Source: Ustulina deusta (Eukaryota; Ascomycota; Sordariomycetes; Xylariales; Xylariaceae). From it: a DNA stretch of 64,000 bases. Below the pieces are notes generated by a model. It worked only from the letters and a program-made list of their open reading frames with translations. It had not been told where the DNA came from and did no database searches. A program made the position numbers and the translations under genes. The number at the start of each line of letters is the position of its first letter. The stretch's first letter is position 1. Positions 11,901 through 23,016 of this stretch are shown here, one piece after another. Location of the stretch: the NCBI GenBank assembly GCA_023159155.1, contig JAJNNX010000002.1:744001-808000 (forward strand), read 5' to 3'.

Positions 11901-12959
11901 AGGCTCATTAGTCCCAGCTTGTATTCCTTACGGATGTGCCTCAGACCAAAATGAACATGCCCTCGAGCATTGAGAGCAGCCCTTGCATAAAACATTCGAC
12001 TTCGCACAAAAACAAGCTCTGAGGAGGTTTTAGCTGTCGAGGTACCTTCACGAAGAGATACGGGCCCGTGTAAAGTGGTATTAGATAAAGGGCGTCCTAG
12101 TTGTGTTATAAGTACTTGTTAGAAGGCCCAATGTATAGAGAGGCAACCAACCGCTGATTTGGCAGACGTTGTTCGTACCTGCATCAACAGATACGAAGAT
12201 AGCGCCATCAAGAAGCAAGTCTATCATGATACGGTCTCCTGATTCGCCAAGAAGGGCTAACAGTTGTGGCCAGGGGGGTTGTTGCAGTGCTTCCACGTAA
12301 GGGTTTGGTCGAACTGTTCGCAGACCCAGACCTCCATTTCGACGAAAACCATCGCATAGCATGTGATCGGGCCACTTGGCGGATTTCTCTCTATTGAATA
12401 TGGTCCTCACAACATATTCCACAATCTGGCGGATACTGGTTAGTGGCTCACGGAGTCTAAGTTGTGCTTCTACTACTAGTCCTTGTATTGGAAAGTGGTG
12501 AGATCGACACTCGCTTACCAGGGCCTGCGATTCAATAAAACCGGCAACACCGTTAGACAGAGTAACGTATGATTCGTCGCCTCGTTGAGAAAAGCTCTTC
12601 CATCCGTCCATTCGATTAGGCCCTTCTTCCGTCGTGGGATTCGAGTAACCAACAAGTGTAGTATCAAGCAAGGCTCCGAGAGATCGCTCTGCGTCGGATA
12701 AGGGTGCATCATGGGATTTATTGACAATACCAATAGCAGATATCTTTTTCCGTCTGATCCTAGACGAAGGCGGCAGTTGCGCTATGATGTATTCGCGTAG
12801 GCTTTGAACATGTGGGTAGTATCGGCTTAGAACAGGATGCCGAAGCCGGAAGTTCAAAGGCTGACTGCCACCCTTCTTCGTCGTCTTCTTGAAAGGCGAG
12901 TCGTCTGTTGAGACCTCACCAGCGGAAGCAGAGCGTTTCCGCTTCCTCGAACGAGCCAT
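8941..12959 (-). CDS. TERT: Telomerase reverse transcriptase, complete
   Basis: Catalytic subunit of nuclear telomerase, copying telomeric repeats from the telomerase RNA. Ten exons: 12959-12152, 12096-11932, 11881-11520, 11473-11126, 11076-10615, 10562-9710, 9658-9590, 9534-9367, 9273-9165, 9106-8941; phases agree throughout and give 1169 residues. The basic N-terminus MARSRKRKRS is followed by the TEN region, the RNA-binding domain with FVRSRMFYARAALNARG and VHFGLRHIHVLNR, then EFWGCGLAASHN and motif T (VTESNADKYRVFFFRHDIW). RT motifs follow: 1/2 (RPIANLRKR), A (FYFAKVDVQAAFD, Asp near 756), B' (QGIPQGSILSS, near 878), C (LLRLIDDFLLIT, Asp pair near 918-919), E (FPYCGTLIDTRTL). The thumb has FKIQSHLMFFDT, WAYVRCLP and the terminal exon SWLAYNAFHQVLSRKQSNY. 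All three catalytic aspartates are present. A model stopping at 9287 would lose the last two exons. Confidence 0.95.
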
Positions 12960-14182
12960 TATCACCGTGCCATACAAGAGTCCAGGTATACTGCGACTGT
13001 GTGCTGAGTAAAGGCGTTCCACGAAGACTAGGGGGAGTGTTGGCGGAAGACGCGTTCACAACGCGGCATTCTGTTGCTTCCCAGGTAAGGCAGTTGACAT
13101 GAACCTTTCAGTAATTATGCTTCAACAAAGATGAAATGAAGGCCAATTGACGAAGTTGCTAGCAACTTGTCCCACCGCTGTCAATATGTATGTATCTAGG
13201 GATAGAGAGATCTTACTTTGAAGTCGACTGTTGGTCTTAAGCACGCATCTTCCTTGAAGTATTTTTGCATTGACCACTAACGCCATATCTGCTGTTACCT
13301 ATATACCTAGGTGTACCCACAGTACACCGCCGTAAGTGGGTACCTCCTACCTGAAACTATAGCTACCTAGGTATCGCCCTAATTAATAGATAGGTACCTA
13401 CACCTAATTACCTAATTTACAGCTATACTAATGAGAACAACGTCGATTTAGTGTACAACAGATAACCTCGAGCTAAAGATATAGGGTGCCTTATGTTAAA
13501 ATCAACGTCCATTTGAATTTGCCTTCGTTTTTTGATCCTCGGAGTCCTACAATTAATCTGGTAACTTAACCCTATATAACTTCAGCCCCCCCCCCCGTCA
13601 TTTATCTCCACTACCCTACTAGGTAAGTAACTATGTATGTAGTAGGTAGTGTACGCTGTAAGTGTATATTGGTTAGGTAGGTGCTGGAGTTTACCCTTGA
13701 GTACCTCGTATACATTACAATCAGCAAACCTCCCACAGTCTGGCTTGGCCAAATATCATGACACCCATCTCCTTAGCTCATGCATGCAGTCTCAGGCTGC
13801 GTGGCTGCCGTGCAGCCAAGAGACATGAGAAGACCCCTTTTTCATCATGTCAGTCAACATGATGGAGGCCCGGATCCTAGGTCGGGCACCGTCCGTCAGC
13901 TTCAAGCTAGACTACACTCAGAGTTCGTCGGGCACAACGCCATCGTGGCAATTGGCCAATAGTTATTAAGCCGCCAGTCCTGCTTCATGATCTTGTTCTT
14001 GAGAAACCATTCATGGTTGCAGTATATACGGGAAGCACGGATATCCACCCCCTTTCAAGAGCATCAGCCGTTGTGCGTTCAAAACGCGGAGGCGGCGCCT
14101 GCAATGCAATTACACTACACTACTGGCCGGTCAGCATCAGGAGAACGTCTCGAATATGCACACTAAGAAATCGAAAGGGTTC

Positions 14183-14428
14183 TTATATAGTGTAGTTGGA
14201 CAGGGGCGAATTGCAGGCAGCATGGATTACAGCAGACGTCTCATTTCCGTCCACGGAGGTATGATCCAAGTACCAAGTCTCGGTAGGTTGGCTGGTGTCT
14301 ACATATGTGTAATAGGGCATACCGTACTGCTCGGCTGCTACCGAGGTACCAACGGGGCCTTGAGGATTGCCCAAGCTCAACCGGATGCTACAGGACTGCT
14401 GCTGCGAGGTTTCTTGGAAGCCTGGAAA
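14183..14428 (-). other. Possible exon or remnant of an unrecognised protein
   Basis: Open frame of 81 codons entered just after a TTACTAG sequence that could be a splice acceptor. It begins FPGFQETSQQQSCSIRLSLG and includes QPTETWYLDH and VDGNETSAVIHAAC before a stop. Its composition (Cys, Ser/Thr/Gln, NxT sites) looks like a fungal secreted protein rather than random sequence, but I could not find a convincing upstream exon or start, nor name a family. It may be a decayed gene or chance. Confidence 0.25.
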
Positions 14429-15670
14429 CTAGTAACCTTTTTACATGCTTGCCACCCACCACATTCGGGAATCCTACAGAGACACCACTTAGGTATTCGT
14501 TTATGTCGTGATATGCAAGTGATATTCTCCCCCAAATGACGGATGGTCATGATTGGAATGTCAATATCATCATATCTCACAAACCGTTTCCCTCGCCAAG
14601 TACCAGTAGTGCATTAGCTCCCAGACAACATCATCGCCAGTCCACATGCCCACGGATAGGCTGCCAACATGTCCGAACCCCTGTCTCACACTCACTCTGG
14701 CTACCCTTCCCCATTCCCTACAATGTAGATAGATGCGTTGTCATGAAGGAAATCTTGACAGAAGGCAGTCACCGCAGTTTGATGAGCCATGCACCATAGT
14801 CAGAAATATGCATGATTCCATTGCCAGTTGTTCAATCTGTCGGAATCCCATGTAACAGATTAGGTACCCTCGTCACTTCACGATCCTGGTTTCTTGGTCA
14901 ACCCACCTCTCACGACCTGGATCAGGAGATGCCATAGTGCACTTGTGTATATGAGAGTTTGCCGGTTTTTTCCCTCTGTTTAGGGGGTTATCGTCTCAAG
15001 TCCTCCAGTTGTATTGTCCACACACAAAGTGTTTTGAAGATTGCAGGGCTATTTCAGGCTGAGCTGTGCGCCAGTGGGGAGTTCGCGTCATCTAAACTAG
15101 GTAAGAGCTTGTCGTGTACTGTACATTTTTAGTCTAAAAAGGCAGCAGAGTCAACCACCATCTGGAGCATGAAGAGGAAATGTTGTCAGAAGAACTTCCT
15201 ATTTCAATGCATATTTTCGCGATGACATTGGCGACGAGATGTCGAGAAACGAAGAAAATATCAAGCCCTGCCGCACAGCTTAGCTAACAACCACAGAAAG
15301 AGTACTTAGATAGTAAACATTGATGGCGTGGGAAAGGGTTGGAATAGATGCACACGCATACTATCTAGATACCTACCTGAGGATAGAGGGCACATGTAAT
15401 AAGAGGTAGGTATGGTAAACTTGATAACTTAAGTACCTCGGTAGCTACAGTACACCTTATAGGTACCCGAGTGGGTGAGGAAGCCTGTAGGTACCTGGCA
15501 GGTAAGAAATAGCACCCTACAGACTAAGTAAGTAGGTACTTGATAAAGGATGGCAAGGGCTAGCGGTTCGGCTTTCCAGTCTCGCGCCACCCCTCCACCG
15601 GCTCAGTAGGAGCACCCGGTGCCCACTCGCTGCCTTGAAGGTTCAATATGGCACAGTGTTAGGTAGTGAG

Positions 15671-15686
15671 TGTAGTGTACACTACA
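15671..15686. promoter_or_regulatory. Perfect 16-bp palindrome TGTAGTGTACACTACA
   Basis: Exact inverted repeat (TGTAGTGT / ACACTACA) about 1.2 kb upstream of the Rho GEF start. It contains TAGTGTAC on both strands, a motif that recurs in other intergenic regions here. Such symmetry would fit a dimeric DNA-binding protein, but no binding factor is known to me for it. Confidence 0.4.
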
Positions 15687-16898
15687 AGGTCTCCTGACAA
15701 TGTCAAGGGGTCCCGTTGAGGTTTGCTACCAACGGTCAACAACAATAATCTTGCCTGTGAAAGTGAACCCCTTTAAGATGTATACAATATCTCAGGCTTA
15801 CACGCCTTGTAAATATTTATACACAATATGATTTGCTAGGGATTATCTATTCGCGCTATCTCTCTTTTCGATATCTACTAAGTACCCTAGGCGCAAAGTT
15901 AGGAGGATGTATACCTGACTACCTAGACACTAGAAACGCCCAACAATTCATCGTGCATGGTGTGCATACTACTACTAGTGTAGTACTAGCAGGTAGCCAG
16001 CACATCCTATCCACCTCAGAACCAACTACCTATAGGTACCTAAGCACCTACCTAGGTCCTCCCCTGTCTTTCTCCCCCATTCCCCAACCCGCTGTACTCC
16101 CAAGTTCACTCGCATATACCGAAAGTTTGGTGAGTCCTTTTAGTGTCAGCAACAGTTCCTAAAAGGTGCAAGGACTCCAAAACATCTACACTACCTACCT
16201 CTCACTTACCGGTAGTACGTGTAGGTAACTCAATACCTAGCAAGTATTTTAGACTGTCCAGTTGCAGCGTACCTACACTAGTGCGACCGATATGTAGATG
16301 CGGGTACCTAAGGGACTGGGATGAACTGTATATGCGTGCCTAGGTAGGTAGACGGGCAGTAACTAACCACCTCAGGTAGGTCGGTCGGCTAAACTACAGG
16401 CAGTGCCCTAGTGTAGACACCGTTAGTGGGACTTGTCACTCATCATCGATGCTTCTGGCCTTTTCCCACCTGTCCAAACGGTCTCGAGAGACTTCCAACT
16501 TGATGCGTTTAGAATTCTTGAAAATCTTTCGGATGTTCCAAGCTGACTGTCCATAGTGTCCATAGCACACCTGGCGCGCATGGTCCCCCCACCTCTTCAC
16601 ACCCACATCCGCATCCGTGATCAGTGGCCGCCGCCTCGTCGACTGCTCGATTGGCTCTCCATCCCGTCGATCCATTGATTGGCACTGGCATTCGCATTGG
16701 CACTCGAACGAACCTTGCAAGTCTCCAACCAAAAATCTTGAGACCCATGAATCCCCCAGCTGTCAGTGCTTATTCGACAACGTGTGTACTATCAAACGCG
16801 ATCTGTGGCTCGGCCGTCCACTCGTTTTTGCCTGACCTGCGACGTGCTGTACATGACCCATTAATGGTCGCCGTCATACTGTCCTGGCCGCCGCCAGA

Positions 16899-19800
16899 AT
16901 GGACGCCGGCAATCGTGAAGAGGAGGACCGCTGCCTTGGTGCGACATTGCCCGCCCGCAATTTGGGAGCCCCGTCTGCCCCCAGACGCCCACTGCGATAC
17001 CACAATCAACGTCCCCATCAACACTACTACCCGTTCGGGCAGAAGCATGAGAACGGGCTCGATCACACCCATGATCACGCCAACGCCCACGATCACGCCC
17101 ACAGCCGCGATCTCTTGCCACACCAGATATTGTTACCTGATCCTCGCTATCAACCACTTGGCGCTGCCGCGGCTGGTGCCCCTAGTGCCGCCTCTTTGAC
17201 AGCTGCGGCGACGTCGACAACCCTCGATGACTCCCTGCTCGAGTCTCATGCCGCAAACAATCGAAACGCCATCCATGCAAACGCCGTAGCGAGCATTGAG
17301 TCCAACGGCCTCTTCGATCCAGACGACTTCTACCGAATTCATTTCGACGACTTGATGGCTTCAACCTTACCCGCTCCGAGGCACAATCGAGATGCTCCGT
17401 TGAGATCTAACGGAAGCGGCCCGGTTTCAAGGTCGGCACGCTCTGGCGTGAGACCATCCGTTCGCTCTGTGTCAGCTCCTGTTGAAGACGGACTCTCCAC
17501 TGTCACCGGAAAATCGAGACCTGCCGCTCAAAACACAGGGAACAACCGCAGTGGACATCAACCTAGTGTTAAAGACTTGACGAGGAAATTCGACCAGAGT
17601 GCTACACAGACGAGCACCAACGCCGCTCGTAAGACAACTCCCCGTATCCCATCTCGAGAGACGCCATGGCCTGGATCTAATGGCCAACAGCCCTATGCAA
17701 CTGGGCGGTCGTCGGCTAGTGGGTCTTCCACTGGCACATCGAACTCATCGTCGTCAGCGACGCGGTCGACGCAGCGGCGTCGGACCGGACCCGAGAACAG
17801 CTTATCTGGCAGTTCCCAATCATTTGCAAGTCGAATAGGTAAACCTCGAAGCTCAACCAGTACCCGCTCACCAGCTTCGAAATCTATGACCACTCTAGCT
17901 CCCGTCCTCTCTACAGCCTCTATTCCAGCGTTGCCTCAATCTCGTAGCCTGCTGTTTGGCGAGGTAGGGCCTGCCGAGCTACATGCCGGATTGGCCGGTC
18001 ACGGAATTGATGGCGTACCTGCCGGAAAATCCTCTGAATCGGATACCCAGGGTACCCTCGGCCGCCGCCAACGAAGTTTTTCATATACCAACGCCGAGCC
18101 TTCTTCGCCAAGTGATTGGTACCGTAGCTTGAAAGGGGAGCCGGGAGACACACGTGACGTTGGCACGAATGCAATACATTCCACCTCAAATCACATTCGA
18201 TCACGAAGCGAAATGGGATTTACAAAACCAGTCCAACAGCAAACCAAGACTCCTCGGGCGTCACGACCGAAACCAACCTTAGATACCTCGGTACCGCCCG
18301 CAACTTCGAAGATACCAGTTTCTGTTCGCAAATACAGTACTCCATCTAGCTCATCCAGCCCCAACTCGACGCGATCCAATTCGCCCTCTACCGTCAGGAA
18401 ACCTTTCGCTCACGGAAAAAAAATCAACACAAATCAGAACCTGGGAACCAAAACACCCTCCCCTCTCGTATCTTCAGCAATGAAACGCCAGAACAGACCC
18501 GGCGCGATCTCCGCTAACGGAAACACTCGGCTGAATGCCTATATATCAACACCTCTGCCGAAGTTATCACCTCCACTCAGAAGTTCACGGCCAAGGCAGC
18601 CAGTATCAACAGCATCCACTATAAGTTCAAGAGTCAAGGCAATTGAAAGGGATAAATCTCCGAGTAAGAGAGACCCTAAAGCCAATGCAAGAGGAAACGA
18701 ACCAGGGACGCGCCGAAGGAAAATTTCAATGGGTCCAATCGACTACGAGTCTCGGAGGGAGCAAATTAAGCTCTCATATACCAAATCTCTTCGTGAGAAT
18801 GAGGCAAGGGCCGCGACTAGAAGGGCCGCCCAGGAAAAGAAAAAAAGGGAGGAGGCTAAGGCACTGGCCGCTCAAGTTGCCGCTACTGGAGTTCTAAACC
18901 CCCAAGAAGAAGACGTACAGATAAAGTTGATAAGCGAGGATGCCGAAAATTTCGCCGACGCAGATGTTACAAACCCGGAATCTCTGATTGTGCGGACTAT
19001 TACACCCGATCCTGTGATGGAGAGCACTGCAAATGTGGAAGTGCCTACATTACGCCTTCTACCTTTGCAGATTGCAACAACGAATCTCAGACAGAGTGAA
19101 ATCCCTGCGGCATCTGATAACATGGGGCACGTGGAGAAATACTCCCCAACACTTGGTATGCCTGGAAGTTTCCCTAGTGCTGAAAGCGCTGGAGATGAGG
19201 ATGAAGCACCACCTTCAGCAATATCAAATACCACGGAATTTGATGCTGAGCCACAGACAGATCCACCAGTACAGGAATCTCCTGTAGTCAATGCTGGAAA
19301 CTCTAATGACATTGACAGTCATCTCCAACCCATTAACCAAAAATCGGAATATCGATCTCCTTTCGAGGATGAAACTACCGCTGATGATGGCATATCTATC
19401 AAGATAGCATTAGATACCTCAGCAGACATTGTGATTACCCCGGAGGAGCTCTCTGAGCTTAAAGATGTTAATGCAGGCCAGGGAGTGCCCATCACACATC
19501 AAGAGGAGGCATACGAAGCCATGCCCTTATGTTCGCCGTCATACGAAACAAAAGTAACAATACTTGGAAGTGATGCTGATTTCACCCCTCCAGCCGTTGA
19601 AATTCAAGGTCGCGATTCTTGTGCCCCTGCTCCGGAACAGCAAGATTCTGAAAATAGCAATGAACAGGATCATGCATACACTGGATCGATTGCTGTTTCC
19701 GACAAGGACTCTAATCAGTCAGATGTTGAACAGGCAGAACCGAGTTCAGGCCTTAGTGAGATAGCGGAATTTTTTGTCGGCCCGTTACTCAAGCAGCACC

Positions 19801-22800
19801 AAGGGCGCTTGGAAGATTTCACTAACACCCAGGTACATGCTGGCGCTGAGGTTGAGAAAGCGAGCAGCGTTGAACAAGATTCAGAAGATCCACGCTTTTC
19901 TCTAGACTCTAAAAGAACACTAGGGACATACCCTAGCTTGACTGTCCCGCGCACATCTGAATCCATGAACCGAGCTAGCCAAACTACTGTGTGGACTGAT
20001 TATTCAATGAATAGTCAGGATTCAAGCTCAGGCTATGGCCCTGTGGATCAGGATTCTCAAAGGGTGGCATTCACATGGCGGGAGGAGCTTGCTGGTTCGG
20101 AAACGGACTCGAGATCAGAATCATACCGCTTTAGTCGAAACTCCATGGCTGTTTCTCATAGTCCCGATATATCTCCTTGTGGAACATACCGAGAACCGGA
20201 CCTGTATGAGCCACAGCACCAACTCCCAGAGATTGACACAGGAGAAGAGTTTGCTGCGGCAATTCTGAGTCGCAAGAATAGCATGGGTCCATCTGCTATT
20301 CCAGTGCTTCCTAGTCACTCCCCTCCTCCACCCCCCGATGATGTTTCTTTCCATGATATGATGACCTCTGCGCCACCGAGCGAATACTACGATGAGACGA
20401 GGCCCAACAGCTACGTGGACAACGAAAGAGACGATCAAAAACTAGTTTTAGTGGATTCTCTAAAACGGAACAGCGACTACTTTACCCCCACCGAATCAGC
20501 TTCACGATCCATTGATCAAGGGTCACTCACAACTTCCGAAGGTCCCCAATCTAATTCCTCTCGATTGACAAGTCAACAAACCCTTGTAGAGAGCATCAAT
20601 GTTGAACAAACGATCGATCTCCCTGCCAAGGAGAAGAAACGGCTATTTACTCGCCTTGAAACTATCAAAGAGCTCATAGACACCGAGACTTTCTTTATCA
20701 GAGACATGAATATCGTCGAAGAGATTTATAAAGGCACTGCCGAAGCTTGCCCCAAACTTGACGACAAGACCATTAAACTCATTTTTCGCAATACCGACAA
20801 GATCATTCAATTTCATTCCGCGTTTCTCGTTGAGCTGAAAGAGGGCGCCTCTAGTATCTATACACCTAGGACACATCGTCACGTGCAAAAGGACATATCC
20901 AGCTCTGGCGAGAGGGCACCTGCTTTATCAGTGGCGTCTACGGCCGCCTCTGGCCAGCTGAACGATGATAAAGACCGGGAGACCTCATTAGGTCCAATTT
21001 TCATTCGGAACATCGAGAATCTGAAACAGGTTCATGAAACTTTTCTCAAGAATAGTGATCATGCATCTAAACAACTGATCCAAATCCAGGAAGACCCAAC
21101 AGTTCAGGTTTGGCTAAACGAGTGCAATGAAGTAGCAAGAGAGCTGACAAGGGCCTGGAATCTGGACTCGCTACTCATCAAGCCGATGCAAAGGATTACA
21201 AAGTATCCCAATTTGCTTCATCAACTGCTTCATGAGACACCTGTGGACCATCCGGATCGCCTATCTCTCGAAAGCGCGAAGATGGCTGTAGAAAACGCAA
21301 TTGAAGAAATTAACAAGACGAAGAAGAATTTTGAATTAGTTGGGCAGATCGTCGGCCGAAGACGCAAGGAATCTGATGTCAAGGCCGGTTTTGCGAGGGC
21401 ATTTGGCAAGAGGGTTGACAGGTTGCAGCCCGCAAGCAATAAACCCTCTGAGGATACAGAGTACCTCAAACTACATGAGAAATTTGGAGATGATTACCTT
21501 CGCCTGCAGGTCGTTTTGCGAGATGTTGAGTTTTACACAAGACAGGTGACAGAACATGTCCACGAGTTTTTACAATATCTTTCTTCCATGGAACTGGTCA
21601 TGCGTATTCAGCCCTCACCTCATCCCGAAATCGAAAGCAAGTGGGTTCGCTTCAACGTGTCCATGAGAGACCTCGAGAAGGTTGCTTTGGAGCAGCATGT
21701 AGGTGACATTCCACCCAGGGCTGCTGTCCTTGCACTACTGACATGTTCGATAGCTCTCACAAGTCCGAAAACAAGTCATCGAGCCTTTTGAGCTTGTGAT
21801 CAAATCATACAGCAACCCATCTCTTGCGATGAAGAAAAGATCGAAGCGTCGAGTTGATTATGAAAAATATATTCAGCTCCAAAAGAGCGGCAAGAAGGTT
21901 GATAAGCAACTCTCGGAACTCGTTGAGCAATACGAGGCCTTGAATGAAGCTCTAAAGAAGGAACTCCCCAAGCTTTCAGCACTCACGGAGAAAGTAGGCA
22001 ACATTTGTCTCGGAAATTTTGTCAACATTCAAGCTCAGTGGTTTTCAATCTGGAGGGAGAAGGTTAAGGTAGTCCTCGAAGACACCAATGTTCCAGAGTA
22101 CTCGGACATTATTTCGACTTTCTTCCAGGATTATAAATTTCAAGATGAACAAATCAACGCAATTGGTATCGTCAATCCAACCTCGAAAGGGCGACCATCT
22201 CACTCGACTAGTGTCGATGAAGCTTCTTCGAGATTCCGACTCAGGCCCGCAGAGCGGTCTCCCCGTCACCGCGGACTGTCCTTGAATAGTGATATAGCCC
22301 CAAGTTTGCCAACACCTGATTTTCTAAAGCGGCATAGCGGCCAGTTTACGGCTTCTCCTCCTATCCCTTCGACATCAAGCCCGAATCAGTTTTATCGAGA
22401 CTATTATAATGGGGTCAATGGACATGCACGCCCACCTTCCGCCTCACCAAAAGCCCCTGAATTTCCTCCAGCCTCTCGGTCGCTAGTCACACCTCCCGCC
22501 CGGCCAGGCACTGGCCAGAGCCACGACTCCTGCGGCCCGGCTAGGCCGAGTCTAGAGTCAAGTTCGCAATCCAAGGGTTATTCCAACTCGGCGCAGCCAT
22601 CGCCTTATCAGGGGTCAGAGAGTCATCGCTTCTCGGGCCTTTTTCAATCGGCTCTTCCCTTGTCAGATACTCAAGAGCGCCCCCTGCGACGATCTCAAGT
22701 CTCTTCTCGAGCTTCGTCACGCGAGCGTCAGCCTATCAATGGATACAATGTCCTCTGGCTCGCTGCTTCACTTTTCGAATTCAACATACAAACCACCAAG

Positions 22801-23016
22801 CATGAGGCCGGCTACCCCTATCTCACATATCAAGCGGGTGAGGTATGTAATTTCTGAGTACGATACTTGCGATACACATAGGACTAAATGTTTGAGTAGA
22901 TATTTGACGTCATTGCCGAGAAGGGCGAACTTTGGCTCGCCAAAAATCAAGACGACCCCAACAACTTAGTTGGCTGGTTATGGTCGAAGCATTTTGCTAA
23001 GCTAGCGGATGACTAG
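16899..23016 (+). CDS. Rho GEF with DH, BAR and SH3 domains (Tuba/Gef1-like)
   Basis: Probable guanine nucleotide exchange factor for a Rho/Cdc42-type GTPase acting at curved membranes, by analogy with animal Tuba (DH-BAR-SH3) and fission yeast Gef1. Exons 16899-21698, 21754-22842 and 22900-23016 give 2001 residues. Residues 1 to about 1240 are low-complexity, Ser/Pro-rich and probably disordered, with a His/Asp-rich patch (HDHANAHDHAHSRD) near the N-terminus. The DH domain spans about 1243-1482 (ETIKELIDTETFFIRDMNIV; LLIKPMQRITKYPNLLHQLL). The BAR domain spans about 1521-1725 (KFGDDYLRLQVVLRDVEFY; LSQVRKQVIEPFELVIKSY after intron 1). A second disordered linker leads to a C-terminal SH3 domain (about 1934-1998) whose IFDV.AEKGELWLAK and VGWLWSKHFAKL lie across intron 2. 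No PH domain is seen; the BAR domain replaces it, as in Tuba. The start ATG is the first in a long open frame; a later Met is possible. Confidence 0.88.

Larger units (their letters stand above)
12960..16898. other. Long divergent intergenic region between TERT and the Rho GEF gene
   Basis: About 3.9 kb with many TAGG/CCTA steps, including TACCTAGGTA at 13364, and three TAGTGTAC motifs (13449, 13647, 15673). The only coding-like stretch is at 14183-14428 (minus). There are C runs near 13577. No RNA gene is recognised. Confidence 0.5.
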
